Source: Defluviicoccus sp.
GTDB lineage: Bacteria; Pseudomonadota; Alphaproteobacteria; Rhodospirillales; Defluviicoccaceae
Assembly (NCBI GenBank): GCA_029624735.1
Contig: JARSSM010000021.1
Span: 23,273 to 87,272, forward strand
DNA: 64,000 nucleotides
Reading direction: 5' to 3'
Shown piece by piece: positions 10,240-19,160 of this stretch. The position numbers and the translations under genes are program-made. Positions within the stretch are counted from its first letter, which is position 1. Every line of letters begins with the position of its first letter. Below the pieces are notes generated by a model that worked only from the letters and a program-made list of their open reading frames with translations, searched no databases and was not told where the DNA came from.

Positions 10240-11097
10240 ATGGCACGGATGTTTGCCGGGCGGGAGTTGGACGCGCCGCTGATCATGGGGGTGGTCAACG
10301 TCACGCCGGACAGCTTCTCCGACGGCGGTGATCATTTTGGCCACGAAACCGCGATTGCGCACGGCCGCCGCCTCGTCGCCGAGGGGGCGGCGATCATCGA
10401 CATCGGCGGCGAGTCGACCCGGCCCAATGCCGAGCCGGTCGCGGTCGAAGAAGAGCTTCGCCGCGTCATTCCCGTCATCCGTGACTTGGCCGGCACCGGG
10501 GCGATGATCTCGATCGACACCCGGCATGCCGACGTGATGGCCGCCGGGATCGCGGCTGGCGCCTGCATCATCAACGATATCACCGCGCTCACCGGCGATC
10601 CTCGGGCCTTGCCGCTTGCGGTCGAGGCGGGGGTGTCGGTGATCTTGATGCATATGCAGGGCGAGCCGCGGACGATGCAGGTTGATCCCCGCTATGACGA
10701 CGCGGCGGCCGAGGTTTACACATGGCTTGCAGCGCGGGTCGCTGCCTGCCGCGCGGCCGGGTTGGCGGAGGAGCAGATCGCCATCGATCCCGGCATCGGC
10801 TTCGGCAAGAGCGTCGGCCATAATGTTGACATTCTTTCGCGCCTGTCTCTCTATCGCAACCAGCGATGTGCGCTCGTTGTGGGTGTGTCCCGCAAGAGCA
10901 TGATCGCACGGTTGAGCCGCGACGAACCGCCGAAGATGCGGCTGCCCGGCTCGCTCGCGGCCGGTCTGGCCGCGATTGAGGGCGGAGCAGACATCCTCAG
11001 GGTTCATGACGTCGCCGAGACTGTCCAGGCGGTGGCAGTATGGCGGGCCATTGCGGCCGGTGGGCAGAGCCCGGCAAGAAAGGGGCAATTCTCGTAA
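10240..11097 (+). CDS. folP: Dihydropteroate synthase
   Basis: A 285-residue TIM-barrel enzyme that condenses 6-hydroxymethyl-dihydropterin pyrophosphate with p-aminobenzoate in folate synthesis, the sulfonamide target. It shows the two signatures MGVVNVTPDSFSDGG and IDIGGESTRPNAEPV, the DPGIGFGKS phosphate loop and GVSRKSMI near the end. The ATG at 10240 places the signature about a dozen residues in; a TTG at 10189 overlapping ftsH would add 17 unconserved residues. folP downstream of ftsH and upstream of glmM is the common order. Confidence 0.94.
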   Translation: MARMFAGRELDAPLIMGVVNVTPDSFSDGGDHFGHETAIAHGRRLVAEGAAIIDIGGESTRPNAEPVAVEEELRRVIPVIRDLAGTGAMISIDTRHADVMAAGIAAGACIINDITALTGDPRALPLAVEAGVSVILMHMQGEPRTMQVDPRYDDAAAEVYTWLAARVAACRAAGLAEEQIAIDPGIGFGKSVGHNVDILSRLSLYRNQRCALVVGVSRKSMIARLSRDEPPKMRLPGSLAAGLAAIEGGADILRVHDVAETVQAVAVWRAIAAGGQSPARKGQFS

Positions 11098-11189
11098 CTT
11101 CGCGTGCGCGTGGCAGGCGTCACAGACGGCCGGCAAGCTGCCGGAGCAGATTGTCACGTGGGTAGCACGAGGCGAAGGGGAGAGGCGGG

Positions 11190-12539
11190 GTGGTGAAGAA
11201 GAAGCTTTTCGGCACGGATGGCATTCGTGGCACCGCGAACCGCGAACCGATGACGGCCGAGACGGTCTTGAGGGTCGGCATGGCGGCCGGCCTGCATTTC
11301 CGCCGCGGCACCCATCGCCATCGCGTCCTCATCGGCAAGGATACCCGGCTGTCCGGCTATATGCTGGAACCGGCGCTCACCTCCGGATTCATCGCCATGG
11401 GCATGGACGTGATCATCGTCGGCCCGATGCCGACGCCGGCGGTGGCGGTGCTGACGCGCTCGATGCGCTGCGACTTGGGCGTCATGCTGACGGCCTCCCA
11501 CAATCCTTACGAAGATAACGGCATCAAGCTGTTCGGGCCCGACGGCTACAAGCTTTCCGATGAGGTGGAAGCCACGATCGAAGAGCACGTGGCGAACGGG
11601 CTGGCGAATAAGGTTGTTGCTGCTGGCGATCTCGGCAAGGCCAAGCGTCTCGACGACGTGCACGGCCGTTACATCGAACACGTCAAGCACTCCTTCCCGC
11701 GCGGCCTGACGCTTGCGGGCCTGCGGGTGGTCGTTGACTGTGCCAACGGTGCCGCCTACCGCGTCGCACCGGAAATCCTGTGGGAGCTGGGCGCGGAAGT
11801 GATTCCGCTCGGCGTGAAGCCCGACGGTGTCAACATCAATCAGCAGTGCGGGTCGACGGCGCCGCAGGCGATGTGCGAGGCGGTCGCCCAATACCGCGCT
11901 GACTTCGGAATTGCCCTTGACGGCGATGCCGACCGGGTCGTCCTGGCCGACGAGCGCGGCAACTTCATCGACGGTGACCAGGTGATGGCCCTGATCGGCC
12001 AGAACTGGAAAACCGAAGGCAAGCTGCGCAACGACGGCGTCGTCGCCACGGTGATGTCGAATCTCGGCCTCGAGCGCTACCTCGAGGGGATCGGCCTCCG
12101 ATTGGAGCGGGCGCAGGTCGGCGATCGCTATGTCGTCGAGACGATGCGCCGTGAGGGCTACAACGTCGGCGGCGAGCAGTCCGGCCACATCATCTTGAGC
12201 GATTATGCGACCACCGGCGACGGGCTGATCGCGGCGCTGCAGGTGCTGGGGGTCGTTGTCGCCTCCGGCAAGCGTGCGAGCGAGGTGTGCCGGTTGTTCC
12301 AGCCGCTGCCGCAGATCCTGCGCAACGTCCGCTTCGGCGGTGGCAAGCCGCTCGATGCCGCGATCGTGCAAGAGGCGATCAATGACGGGCAGCGCCGCCT
12401 TGGCAATGCCGGACGCCTGTTGATCCGCCCCTCTGGCACCGAGCCGGTGATCCGGGTCATGGCGGAAGGCGAGGACCGCGGCGTGCTCGACGGCGTGGTC
12501 GAGGATATCTGCAGCGCCATTCGCAAGGTCGCGGCCTGA
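11190..12539 (+). CDS. glmM: Phosphoglucosamine mutase GlmM
   Basis: A 449-residue alpha-D-phosphohexomutase converting glucosamine-6-phosphate to glucosamine-1-phosphate for UDP-GlcNAc, hence peptidoglycan and lipid A. Landmarks are [11 protein letters not shown] at the N-terminus, the catalytic phosphoserine Ser103 in LTASHNP, the metal loop DGDADR and the C-terminal phosphate-binding [12 protein letters not shown]. Full length. The GTG at 11190 directly precedes the conserved KKLFGTDG start; a purine-rich GGGGAGAGG lies about 8 bases before it. Confidence 0.96.
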   Translation: MVKKKLFGTDGIRGTANREPMTAETVLRVGMAAGLHFRRGTHRHRVLIGKDTRLSGYMLEPALTSGFIAMGMDVIIVGPMPTPAVAVLTRSMRCDLGVMLTASHNPYEDNGIKLFGPDGYKLSDEVEATIEEHVANGLANKVVAAGDLGKAKRLDDVHGRYIEHVKHSFPRGLTLAGLRVVVDCANGAAYRVAPEILWELGAEVIPLGVKPDGVNINQQCGSTAPQAMCEAVAQYRADFGIALDGDADRVVLADERGNFIDGDQVMALIGQNWKTEGKLRNDGVVATVMSNLGLERYLEGIGLRLERAQVGDRYVVETMRREGYNVGGEQSGHIILSDYATTGDGLIAALQVLGVVVASGKRASEVCRLFQPLPQILRNVRFGGGKPLDAAIVQEAINDGQRRLGNAGRLLIRPSGTEPVIRVMAEGEDRGVLDGVVEDICSAIRKVAA

Positions 12540-12556
12540 GCTCCGGCACGCGCGCA

Positions 12557-13348
12557 ATGGGCGGACGTGTACTGATCGTTGCCGGCTCCGATCCCAGCGG
12601 CGGGGCGGGCATCCAGGCCGACATCAAGACCGTCACCGCGCTCGGCGGCTATGCCATGACGGCGATCACGGCGCTGACGGCGCAGAACACCGAAGGCGTG
12701 TTCGGTGTCCACGAGGTGCCGCCGGCCTTCATCGCCCAGCAGATGCGCTTGGTGCTGGGCGATATCGGCGCCGATTGCATCAAGATCGGGATGCTGCACA
12801 GCGCCGAAGTCATCGCCACGGTTGCCGACGTGCTGGCAGCTGACGCGCCGGAGGTGCCGCTTGTGCTCGATCCGGTCATGGTCGCCAAGGGTGGCCATGC
12901 GCTTCTGGAGTCGAGCGCGGTCGCAAGCCTCAAGGCGCGCCTGGTTGGTCGGGCGCGGATCATCACCCCCAACCTGCCTGAGGCGGCAGCCCTCGCCGGT
13001 GACGACGGCGATGGGGGCAGTTTGGCGCGCCGGGTGTTGGCGCTGGGACCGCAGGCGGTGCTGCTCAAGGGCGGTCACGGCGCGGGCGATGACGTGACCG
13101 ATATCCTGCTCGAAACGGGCGCGGAGCCCGAGACTTTCGTCAGCCCGCGCCTTAAGACCCGGCACACCCATGGTACCGGCTGCACGCTCGCTTCTGCGAT
13201 CGCGACCGGTCTGGCGCAGGGGCTCGCGCTGCGGGCGGCGGTTGTGCGCGCCCGCGCCTACGTGCTGGAGGCGATCCGCACCGCTCCCGGCTACGGCAAG
13301 GGGCATGGGCCGCTGAACCACGGGCATACGGTGCGCCCCTTCGCCTGA
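12557..13348 (+). CDS. thiD: Hydroxymethylpyrimidine/phosphomethylpyrimidine kinase
   Basis: A 263-residue ribokinase-fold kinase that phosphorylates HMP and HMP-P in thiamine pyrophosphate synthesis. It has IVAGSDPSGGAGIQADIKT at the N-terminus, the LDPVMVAKGG segment, the ITPNLPEAAAL stretch and the anion-hole/catalytic motif THGTGCTLASAIA. It follows glmM by 17 bases. No thiamine riboswitch or other thi gene is visible nearby, so it appears to ride on the upstream operon rather than on TPP control. Confidence 0.94.
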   Translation: MGGRVLIVAGSDPSGGAGIQADIKTVTALGGYAMTAITALTAQNTEGVFGVHEVPPAFIAQQMRLVLGDIGADCIKIGMLHSAEVIATVADVLAADAPEVPLVLDPVMVAKGGHALLESSAVASLKARLVGRARIITPNLPEAAALAGDDGDGGSLARRVLALGPQAVLLKGGHGAGDDVTDILLETGAEPETFVSPRLKTRHTHGTGCTLASAIATGLAQGLALRAAVVRARAYVLEAIRTAPGYGKGHGPLNHGHTVRPFA

Positions 13349-13376
13349 CCGCGCTGTGGTCGCAGTGCACGCGCTG

Positions 13377-13391
13377 GTAACGTTCTGTTAA
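13377..13391 (+). promoter_or_regulatory. Near-consensus CtrA box (GTAA-N7-TTAA)
   Basis: GTAACGTTCTGTTAA matches the alphaproteobacterial CtrA recognition pattern TTAA-N7-TTAA at seven of eight positions with the exact seven-base spacing. It lies 46 bases before the start of the possible 44-codon gene. Confidence 0.4.
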
Positions 13392-13437
13392 CTTTTCGCC
13401 GCTAGCGTGCCTTCACCTGCTGATGATGGAGGTGAAG

Positions 13438-13572
13438 ATGACCTACGGTCTCCCCGCTCTTGTGCCGACGACGAATGCCCCCGCTCAGTTGACGGTCACG
13501 CCCCGTATGCACCGCCTCGCGATGGCGTCGCTCAACCTCTACCGCCTGCGTCTCGCCTACCGCGCCGCGTAG
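13438..13572 (+). CDS. Possible 44-residue small protein
   Basis: A short frame with a good ribosome binding site: GGAGG at 13428-13432, five bases before the ATG. It encodes 44 residues beginning MTYGLPALVPTTNAP, with a basic, leucine/tyrosine-rich C-terminal half (RLAMASLNLYRLRLAYRAA) that could form an amphipathic helix. I recognise no family. It is supported by the ribosome binding site and by the CtrA-like box upstream, not by homology. It could instead be part of an untranslated leader. Confidence 0.4.
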   Translation: MTYGLPALVPTTNAPAQLTVTPRMHRLAMASLNLYRLRLAYRAA

Positions 13573-13734
13573 GGCAGACGCAGTTACGTGCGTCAAGTTC
13601 AGCAAGTTGAGCATGGTCGCGGCGCGCCTTCGCCTGCGCGCAATAGTTAATTGTGCAATACTGATATGCGCGTAACGCGCTTGTTGTTGCGCGCGTGCGT
13701 GGTAACCTATCCGGTTCAAAAGAGACAGAAAGCG

Positions 13735-13819
13735 GGCGCCGGGAGGCGCCATTGCCTAACGGGGGTCGCGACCTTGCGGAAGCTGGCAAGCAAGGCTTGG
13801 CTTTCGTACGGCTGACCCC
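13735..13819 (+). promoter_or_regulatory. Probable structured 5' leader of the RTX gene
   Basis: Three complementary pairs can be read: GGCGCC at 13735-13740 with GGCGCC at 13745-13750 (GGGA loop); an outer helix GGGGTC 13762-13767 with GACCCC 13814-13819; and inside it CCTTGC 13772-13777 with GCAAGG 13790-13795. A hairpin followed by a closed multi-stem domain about 55 bases ahead of a start codon suggests a folded RNA element, possibly regulatory. It fits no riboswitch consensus I can recall. Confidence 0.35.
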
Positions 13820-13875
13820 GCTGAAGTGCTCCCTCCCCGGCAGCTGGCCGCTTTCGGGACCTTGAGGAGGGCGCC

Positions 13876-16233
13876 ATGCCGGCCACAATCTTCCATGACA
13901 TCACCGACAACACCAACCGCAGCCAGTTCAAGGCCGTTTACGCTGGTGACGATTCGATTGACGGCACCGGCGGCGCCGACCGCATTCGCGGCTGGGCGGG
14001 CCGGGACACCATTCTGGGCGAGGGCGGCAACGACGAGATCCGCGGCGATGGCGTCGGGGCGCCCTATGATCCGGATCTGCCCGATACCGATCCGGTCAAG
14101 TTCGCCGACAGCATCCTCGCCGGTGCCGGTAACGACTCGGTCTGGGGCGGCGGCGGCAACGACACGCTCCTCGGCGAGGACGGTAGCGACCGGCTCTACG
14201 GCCAAGGGGGCGGCGATTCGATCGACGGCAGCCGTGGCGTGGATGAAATCAACGGCGGCGAGAACAACGATACCTGCCGCGGCGGTGCCGACAACGACTG
14301 GATCGCCGGCGGCCCGGGCTTGGACTCGCTCTATGGCGATGACGGCAACGACAAGATCTACGCCTTCGCACCGGACTCCGAGGCATCGCGCTGGGGCTGG
14401 ATCGATGATGGCACGGGCGATCAGATCAGCGGCGGTAACGGCAACGACACGCTGATCGGCGGCAAAGGCATCGACACGCTCACGGGCGGCGCCGGAAGAG
14501 ATTCAATGTCCGGCAGCAGCGGCGACGACATCTTCCGCTATGGCGCGGCGAGTGAGACCGGCAACAGCCTCACCACCTGCGATGTCATCACCGACTTTGC
14601 GCCCGGCCACGACAAGATCGACTTGCACGATTTCGATGCCAGCACGGCGGTCCCCGGCGAGAATGCCTTCGTCTGGCGCGGCAGCAGGCCATTCACCACC
14701 AGCGCGGAAGGCGAATTGCGCTACCAGAAATACGACAACCCAGGCACCGCGAACGACTACACGGTGATTTTCGGCGATACGGATTCCGATACGGCGAGCG
14801 AGTTCCAGATCAAGCTGCAGGGCCTCGTGACCCTGACCCAGGCGGACTTCATCCTCGGACCCGTTGGGGCCAAGGTCGTCTTCTCGGCCAACGACGGCAC
14901 CCATGGCCGGGAGCTGTGGCGCTCGGACGGGACGGATGCCGGCACGGTGCTGGTCAAGGATATCAACCCCGGTGGCGACAGCTACCCAAGCGGCCTCACC
15001 AACGTCAACGGCACGCTGTTCTTTATCGCCGACGACGGCACCAGTGGTTACGAGCTGTGGAAATCGGACGGCACGGCGGCCGGCACGGTGCTGGTTAAGG
15101 ATATCAACCCCGGATCTGGCGGGATCGACCCGGGCGACCTCGCCAACGTCAACGGCACCCTGTTCTTCGGCGCCAACGACGGTACCAGCGGTTCTGAGCT
15201 GTGGAAGTCCGACGGCACCGCGGCCGGGACGGTACTGGTGAAGGACATCAACCCCGGCGGCTACAGCTCCATCTATTGGTGGCAAAACCCTCCCACTGAT
15301 GTCAACGGTACGCTGTTCTTTCAAGCCGACGACGGTACAGGCGGGCAGGAGCTGTGGAAGTCTGACGGCACTGCCGCCGGCACCGTGCTGGTCAAGGACA
15401 TCAACCCCGGCGGTGGCGGCAGCGGCCCAGGCGGGCTCACGAATGTCAACGGCACGCTGTTCTTCAGTGCCGATAACGGCACCGGCGGGTGGGAGCTGTG
15501 GAAATCGAACGGCACCGCTGCCGGCACGGTGCTGGTCAAGGATATCAACCCGGGCGGTGGCGGAAGCGACCTAGGCAACCTCACCAACGTCAACGGCACG
15601 CTGTTCTTTACCGCCGATGATGGCACCAGCGGTTCCGAGCTGTGGAAATCGAACGGCACCGCCGCCGGCACGGTGCTGGTCAAGGACATCAACCCGGGCG
15701 GTAATGGCAGCGCCCCCAGCAGTCTGACGAACTTCAAGGGTGCGCTGTTCTTCAACGCCAACGACGGCACCAACGGCGGAGGCGATCTGTGGAAGTCAGA
15801 CGGCACCGCAGCCGGCACGGTGCTGGTCAAGGACATCGACGCCGTCGATCCGCTGAGGCCGGATTGGGACGGCTGGATAGGGGCCCTAACGAGTGTCAAC
15901 GGCGTGCTGTTCTTTTCACGGACGCAAAGGGATGTAGGGCGATTAGAGGAGGTACTCTGGAAGTCGGACGGTACGGAAGCCGGCACGGTGCCCGTCACGG
16001 GAAAATTTGGCAACGCCCTGGATGGGCTCAACAATGCCAACGGCACGCTCATCTTCAGCGCCGGTGAACAGGTGGTCGCCCCCCATAGCGGGGGCGGGCT
16101 AGGAATGGACCTTTGGAAGTCCGATGGCACGGAGGCTGGCACGGTGATGGTCAAGGACATCTGGCCAGGACAATATTATTATGAGGCACCGAACCCGGCC
16201 GGCATCACCCCCTTCGACTTCGTCCTGGTTTGA
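13876..16233 (+). CDS. Secreted RTX calcium-binding protein with C-terminal ELWxxDGT repeats
   Basis: A 785-residue acidic protein in two parts. Residues about 20-235 carry glycine/aspartate-rich RTX nonapeptide repeats (GGNGNDTLIGG, GDDGNDKIYA) and about 230-327 a serralysin-C-terminal-like domain (DVITDFAPGHDKIDLHDFDA) ending in LTQADFIL. Residues about 330-770 are nine ELWxxDGT repeats. No N-terminal signal peptide is seen, so type I secretion is likely, but no ABC exporter gene is in the window. RTX domains fold on calcium outside the cell. The start is supported by GAGGAGGG about 6 bases before the ATG. Confidence 0.88.
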   Translation: MPATIFHDITDNTNRSQFKAVYAGDDSIDGTGGADRIRGWAGRDTILGEGGNDEIRGDGVGAPYDPDLPDTDPVKFADSILAGAGNDSVWGGGGNDTLLGEDGSDRLYGQGGGDSIDGSRGVDEINGGENNDTCRGGADNDWIAGGPGLDSLYGDDGNDKIYAFAPDSEASRWGWIDDGTGDQISGGNGNDTLIGGKGIDTLTGGAGRDSMSGSSGDDIFRYGAASETGNSLTTCDVITDFAPGHDKIDLHDFDASTAVPGENAFVWRGSRPFTTSAEGELRYQKYDNPGTANDYTVIFGDTDSDTASEFQIKLQGLVTLTQADFILGPVGAKVVFSANDGTHGRELWRSDGTDAGTVLVKDINPGGDSYPSGLTNVNGTLFFIADDGTSGYELWKSDGTAAGTVLVKDINPGSGGIDPGDLANVNGTLFFGANDGTSGSELWKSDGTAAGTVLVKDINPGGYSSIYWWQNPPTDVNGTLFFQADDGTGGQELWKSDGTAAGTVLVKDINPGGGGSGPGGLTNVNGTLFFSADNGTGGWELWKSNGTAAGTVLVKDINPGGGGSDLGNLTNVNGTLFFTADDGTSGSELWKSNGTAAGTVLVKDINPGGNGSAPSSLTNFKGALFFNANDGTNGGGDLWKSDGTAAGTVLVKDIDAVDPLRPDWDGWIGALTSVNGVLFFSRTQRDVGRLEEVLWKSDGTEAGTVPVTGKFGNALDGLNNANGTLIFSAGEQVVAPHSGGGLGMDLWKSDGTEAGTVMVKDIWPGQYYYEAPNPAGITPFDFVLV
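14880..16170 (+). repeat. Nine ELWxxDGT repeats
   Basis: Nine copies of a roughly 46-residue unit (about 135-145 bases), each containing ELWKSDGTAAGTVLVKDINPGG or a variant followed by (V/L)NGTLFF.A(D/N)DGT. Copies 2-6 are nearly identical at DNA level, whereas the last three have diverged (VLWKSDGTEAGTVPV, DLWKSDGTEAGTVMV). The unit resembles a beta-propeller blade. High DNA identity between central copies suggests recent expansion. Confidence 0.9.
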
Positions 16234-16608
16234 GCGTCTCTGGGCTCAAGAGACCGCCGGCGGGCTCCCAACCGCCGGCGGCTCTCACTCGCACCCGAAA
16301 GCCAACCCGGGCGCCCATGGCGGCGACAGGGCGGCGTCATCGAACCGGCCGGATCGCTCGGCTCGGCGCATGGCGCTGACGGCCGTGGCCGTGCGTGCTC
16401 CGTTCGCGTTCTGACGGGCTGCGGTCGGCATCGGAGACCGGTGTGACGGCAGTCGATCCTTCGCCGAAAGAGACGATCACCCCCTTTCCGGTCAGCGACC
16501 GCAACGCCACACCGACGCCGGGATTTCGGCCCGGCGGCGATAAAATCGTCAAGCGCGTTGACTGAAACCGCGATCGCAATAAGATCGGCCGCTACGCTCA
16601 CGTGGTAT
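16234..16608. other. Gene-free stretch before tRNA-Arg
   Basis: Apart from the hairpin at 16250-16286, I see no supported gene, repeat or mobile-element trace in these 375 bases. Confidence 0.6.
16250..16286 (+). terminator. Strong GC hairpin after the RTX gene
   Basis: GAGACCGCCGGCGG (from 16250) pairs with CCGCCGGCGGCTCTC (16272-16286) around a short loop, with one bulge. It begins 17 bases after the stop codon. There is no U-run after it, so it may be a transcript-end stabiliser rather than a classic intrinsic terminator. Confidence 0.5.
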
Positions 16609-16684
<76 letters not shown>

Positions 16685-16874
16685 TCTGGCGGCGACAGTG
16701 CGTGGAACGCGCGGCTTGTCTGAAGGCGGGGCGCGGTTCCGCTAACGAGCGATGAGCGGCAGATCAGGCGGCCTGCTGGCCTATGCCGCAGCGCTCTTGC
16801 CCGCTGCCGATCGGTAGTGCGCTCGGCCAACGAGAACGCTCCTGATACGAGCGCTTGGCGTCAAGTAGGCAGGG

Positions 16875-19160
16875 GTGGGCGTGGCTGGGATTCGGATGTG
16901 GCTCAAGGGGCTGATGCTGGGTGCTGCCATCGGTTGCATCAGCGCTGCCTTTGCGCTCTCTCCCGCCGGTATCGCGCTGGAGGAAAGCCTCGGCCTGCCG
17001 CTCTTGTTCGCCATTCGCGGCCGGATTCCGCCGCCACCGGAAGTGGCCGTCGTCGCGATCAATCAACGCGCAGCCGAAGCGCTGGAGTTGCCTCCGCATC
17101 CGCGGAATTGGCCACGGTCCGTGCATGGCGAGCTCGTCGATACGCTGGTTGCACACGGTGCCAGCGCTATTGTGTTCGACTTGCGCTTCGAGAAAAGGCC
17201 GGACGAGAGCGGCGAGAGCGGCGAAACCGACAGGAGCGACGAGAGCGAGAATGAGGCGTTCGCGGCTGCGGTCGAGCGTGCTAATCGGGTTGTTCTTCTT
17301 GAGCACATGGACAAACGGTTGGAGTCGTTCGCGATAGACAAGGGAGGTACGGGCGCGACCGCCGAAACAGATCACGCTACGGGGCCGGTCGAGCCGCTTG
17401 CCCGGGCGGCCACCGTCGTCGCGCCATTTCTGCTTCCGAAAACAGCCGGCAACGTCAACCAGTTCTGGGCGTTCTGGCCGGGCGACGGGCCGGTTGCCAC
17501 CATCCCCACGGCTGCGTTGTGGCTGCATGCGCTACGAACAGACCGCGGCGCTTTGCCGCCGATCCAGGCTCTTGTCGCCGGCGAGCAACGGAGGTTGGCG
17601 GCAGCGGCAGGGGGCGACGGCGCGCTGTCGGTGCGCGAGATGCTGGTCCGCGCGCGGGAGGGACTGGCCGGGCGCAGCGATATCGTAGCAGCCCTCGGCG
17701 CGGGTGGCGACCCGGCAATGCGTCCGTCAGCGAGCATTCTTACCCGCCGGCTGGCCGCTCTGTTCGCCGGTTCCGACATCCGCTACCTCAATTTCTATGG
17801 ACCGCCAGGGACGATCCCGGTCATCGGTTACGACGTCCTGATCGCGGCCGCACGCGCGGGAATGCCGGCGGCGATCCGACTTGACGACCGGTGCGTCTTC
17901 GTCGGCGTCGCCGACTACAGCACGCCGACGCAGGACGACGGCTTCGCGACCGTGTTCACCGGCGCCGACGGGATCGATCTCAGCGGGGTTGAGATCGCTG
18001 CGACGGCCTTCGCCAATCTCCTGACGGACACCTCCCTGCGCCCGCCTGCGCCCCTGACCAGCGCCGCCATGCTTTTTGTTCTGTGCAGCGTGATCGGTTT
18101 CTACGTGCTGGCGGTGCCGGCGCGCCTCGCGGTGCCGGCAGCACTCGCGCTTGCGGCCGCCTATGTGGCGGTGGCGCAGATCCTGTTCAATCGCGCAGCG
18201 TTGTGGCTGCCACTGGTCACGCCGGCGTTCGCGATCGCGCTGTTGGTCGTGTCCGCGCTCTACTGCCACTATGTCGTCGCGCGCCGGCAGCGGGAGAAAA
18301 TGCAGCAGGCGATCAGCTATTACATCCCCGAGCGGGTCGTGCAGGGCTTCGCCGATAGCGGTGGCGACATGAGCGCGGCCAACGAGGTCGTATACGCAAC
18401 GTGTCTCGCTGCCGACATGGAGGACTTCACGCCGCTGGCCGAGGGGATGCGGCCGGGTGAGGTGGCCTCGCTGCTCAATTCCTACTTCGATGCAATTGCC
18501 AAGCCGATCAACGATCGCAAGGCCGATGTTGTCGAGTTCCGCGCTGACGGCATGATGTGCGCGTGGACGGCGCCGCAGCCCCAGGCGGAGGTCCGTGCCC
18601 GGGCGTGCGCCGCCGCAATCGGCGCCCGTGATGCGGCCGCGGCCTTCGCGGCAAAGGTCGCACCCAGGCCGCTGGGCGTGCGCCTCGGCCTGCACGACGG
18701 CGAAGTGTTCGTCGGCCATTCCGGCGGCGGCGGTCGCTTTGTCTACGGCATTGTCGGCGACATCGCCAACACAGCGGCCCGGATCGAAGGCCTTAACCGC
18801 TACCTCGGGACGCGCCTGCTTGCGAGCGCCGGTGTGGTCCGGGCCCTCGATCACTTGCGCGTCCGGCCGGTCGGCCAGTTCATTCTGAAAGGCAAGAACG
18901 AGCCGCTGTCGATCGTCGAAATCGTCGGCCGGCGCGATACCGTCAGCGTTCAGACCGAGACGCTGTGCCGGCGCTTCGCCGTTGCCTTGCAGGCTTTTTC
19001 CGCCGGCAATGCCGAGGCGGCACAGGTGCTCTTTGCCGCGCTCTTGCGTGATTATCCGGCCGACGGGCCGAGCCGCTTTTATCTCAACCGACTGCTGGGG
19101 GAGGAGGGGGGACAGGCAGGCCAGGAGGCGCCGATGATTATCCGGATGGGAACGAAATGA
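16875..19160 (+). CDS. Transmembrane CHASE2-sensor adenylate/guanylate cyclase
   Basis: A 761-residue sensor enzyme. An N-terminal membrane segment (about 10-28) leads to a large periplasmic CHASE2 domain (about 30-390), then three membrane helices (about 395-475) and a class III nucleotide cyclase domain (about 505-685). Both metal aspartates are present, in AADMEDFTPL and EFRADGMM, so it should be active; cAMP is the likelier product. CHASE2 domains sense unknown periplasmic signals. The GTG at 16875 is weakly supported; ATG 16896 is an alternative. Its stop overlaps the next start (ATGA), tying it to the FecR-barrel protein. Confidence 0.88.
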   Translation: MGVAGIRMWLKGLMLGAAIGCISAAFALSPAGIALEESLGLPLLFAIRGRIPPPPEVAVVAINQRAAEALELPPHPRNWPRSVHGELVDTLVAHGASAIVFDLRFEKRPDESGESGETDRSDESENEAFAAAVERANRVVLLEHMDKRLESFAIDKGGTGATAETDHATGPVEPLARAATVVAPFLLPKTAGNVNQFWAFWPGDGPVATIPTAALWLHALRTDRGALPPIQALVAGEQRRLAAAAGGDGALSVREMLVRAREGLAGRSDIVAALGAGGDPAMRPSASILTRRLAALFAGSDIRYLNFYGPPGTIPVIGYDVLIAAARAGMPAAIRLDDRCVFVGVADYSTPTQDDGFATVFTGADGIDLSGVEIAATAFANLLTDTSLRPPAPLTSAAMLFVLCSVIGFYVLAVPARLAVPAALALAAAYVAVAQILFNRAALWLPLVTPAFAIALLVVSALYCHYVVARRQREKMQQAISYYIPERVVQGFADSGGDMSAANEVVYATCLAADMEDFTPLAEGMRPGEVASLLNSYFDAIAKPINDRKADVVEFRADGMMCAWTAPQPQAEVRARACAAAIGARDAAAAFAAKVAPRPLGVRLGLHDGEVFVGHSGGGGRFVYGIVGDIANTAARIEGLNRYLGTRLLASAGVVRALDHLRVRPVGQFILKGKNEPLSIVEIVGRRDTVSVQTETLCRRFAVALQAFSAGNAEAAQVLFAALLRDYPADGPSRFYLNRLLGEEGGQAGQEAPMIIRMGTK

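Larger units (their letters stand above)
13349..13875. other. Intergenic stretch between thiD and the RTX gene
   Basis: This 527-base gap holds a CtrA-like box (13377-13391), a possible 44-codon gene (13438-13572), a GCGCG-TAA-CGCGC palindrome at 13668-13680 and a probably structured leader (13735-13819) before the next gene. No other gene is supported. Confidence 0.7.

Noticed and set aside
12540..12556. TPP riboswitch before thiD
   Set aside because: Only 17 bases separate glmM and thiD; there is no room for the element.
14503..16160. Antisense frames over the RTX/ELWxxDGT gene
   Set aside because: Product of repeat structure and high GC; the plus-strand protein has clear families and the antisense has none.
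14880..16170. Regular repeats as a CRISPR array
   Set aside because: The period is about 140 bases, in frame within a protein, with no spacer-like unique units.
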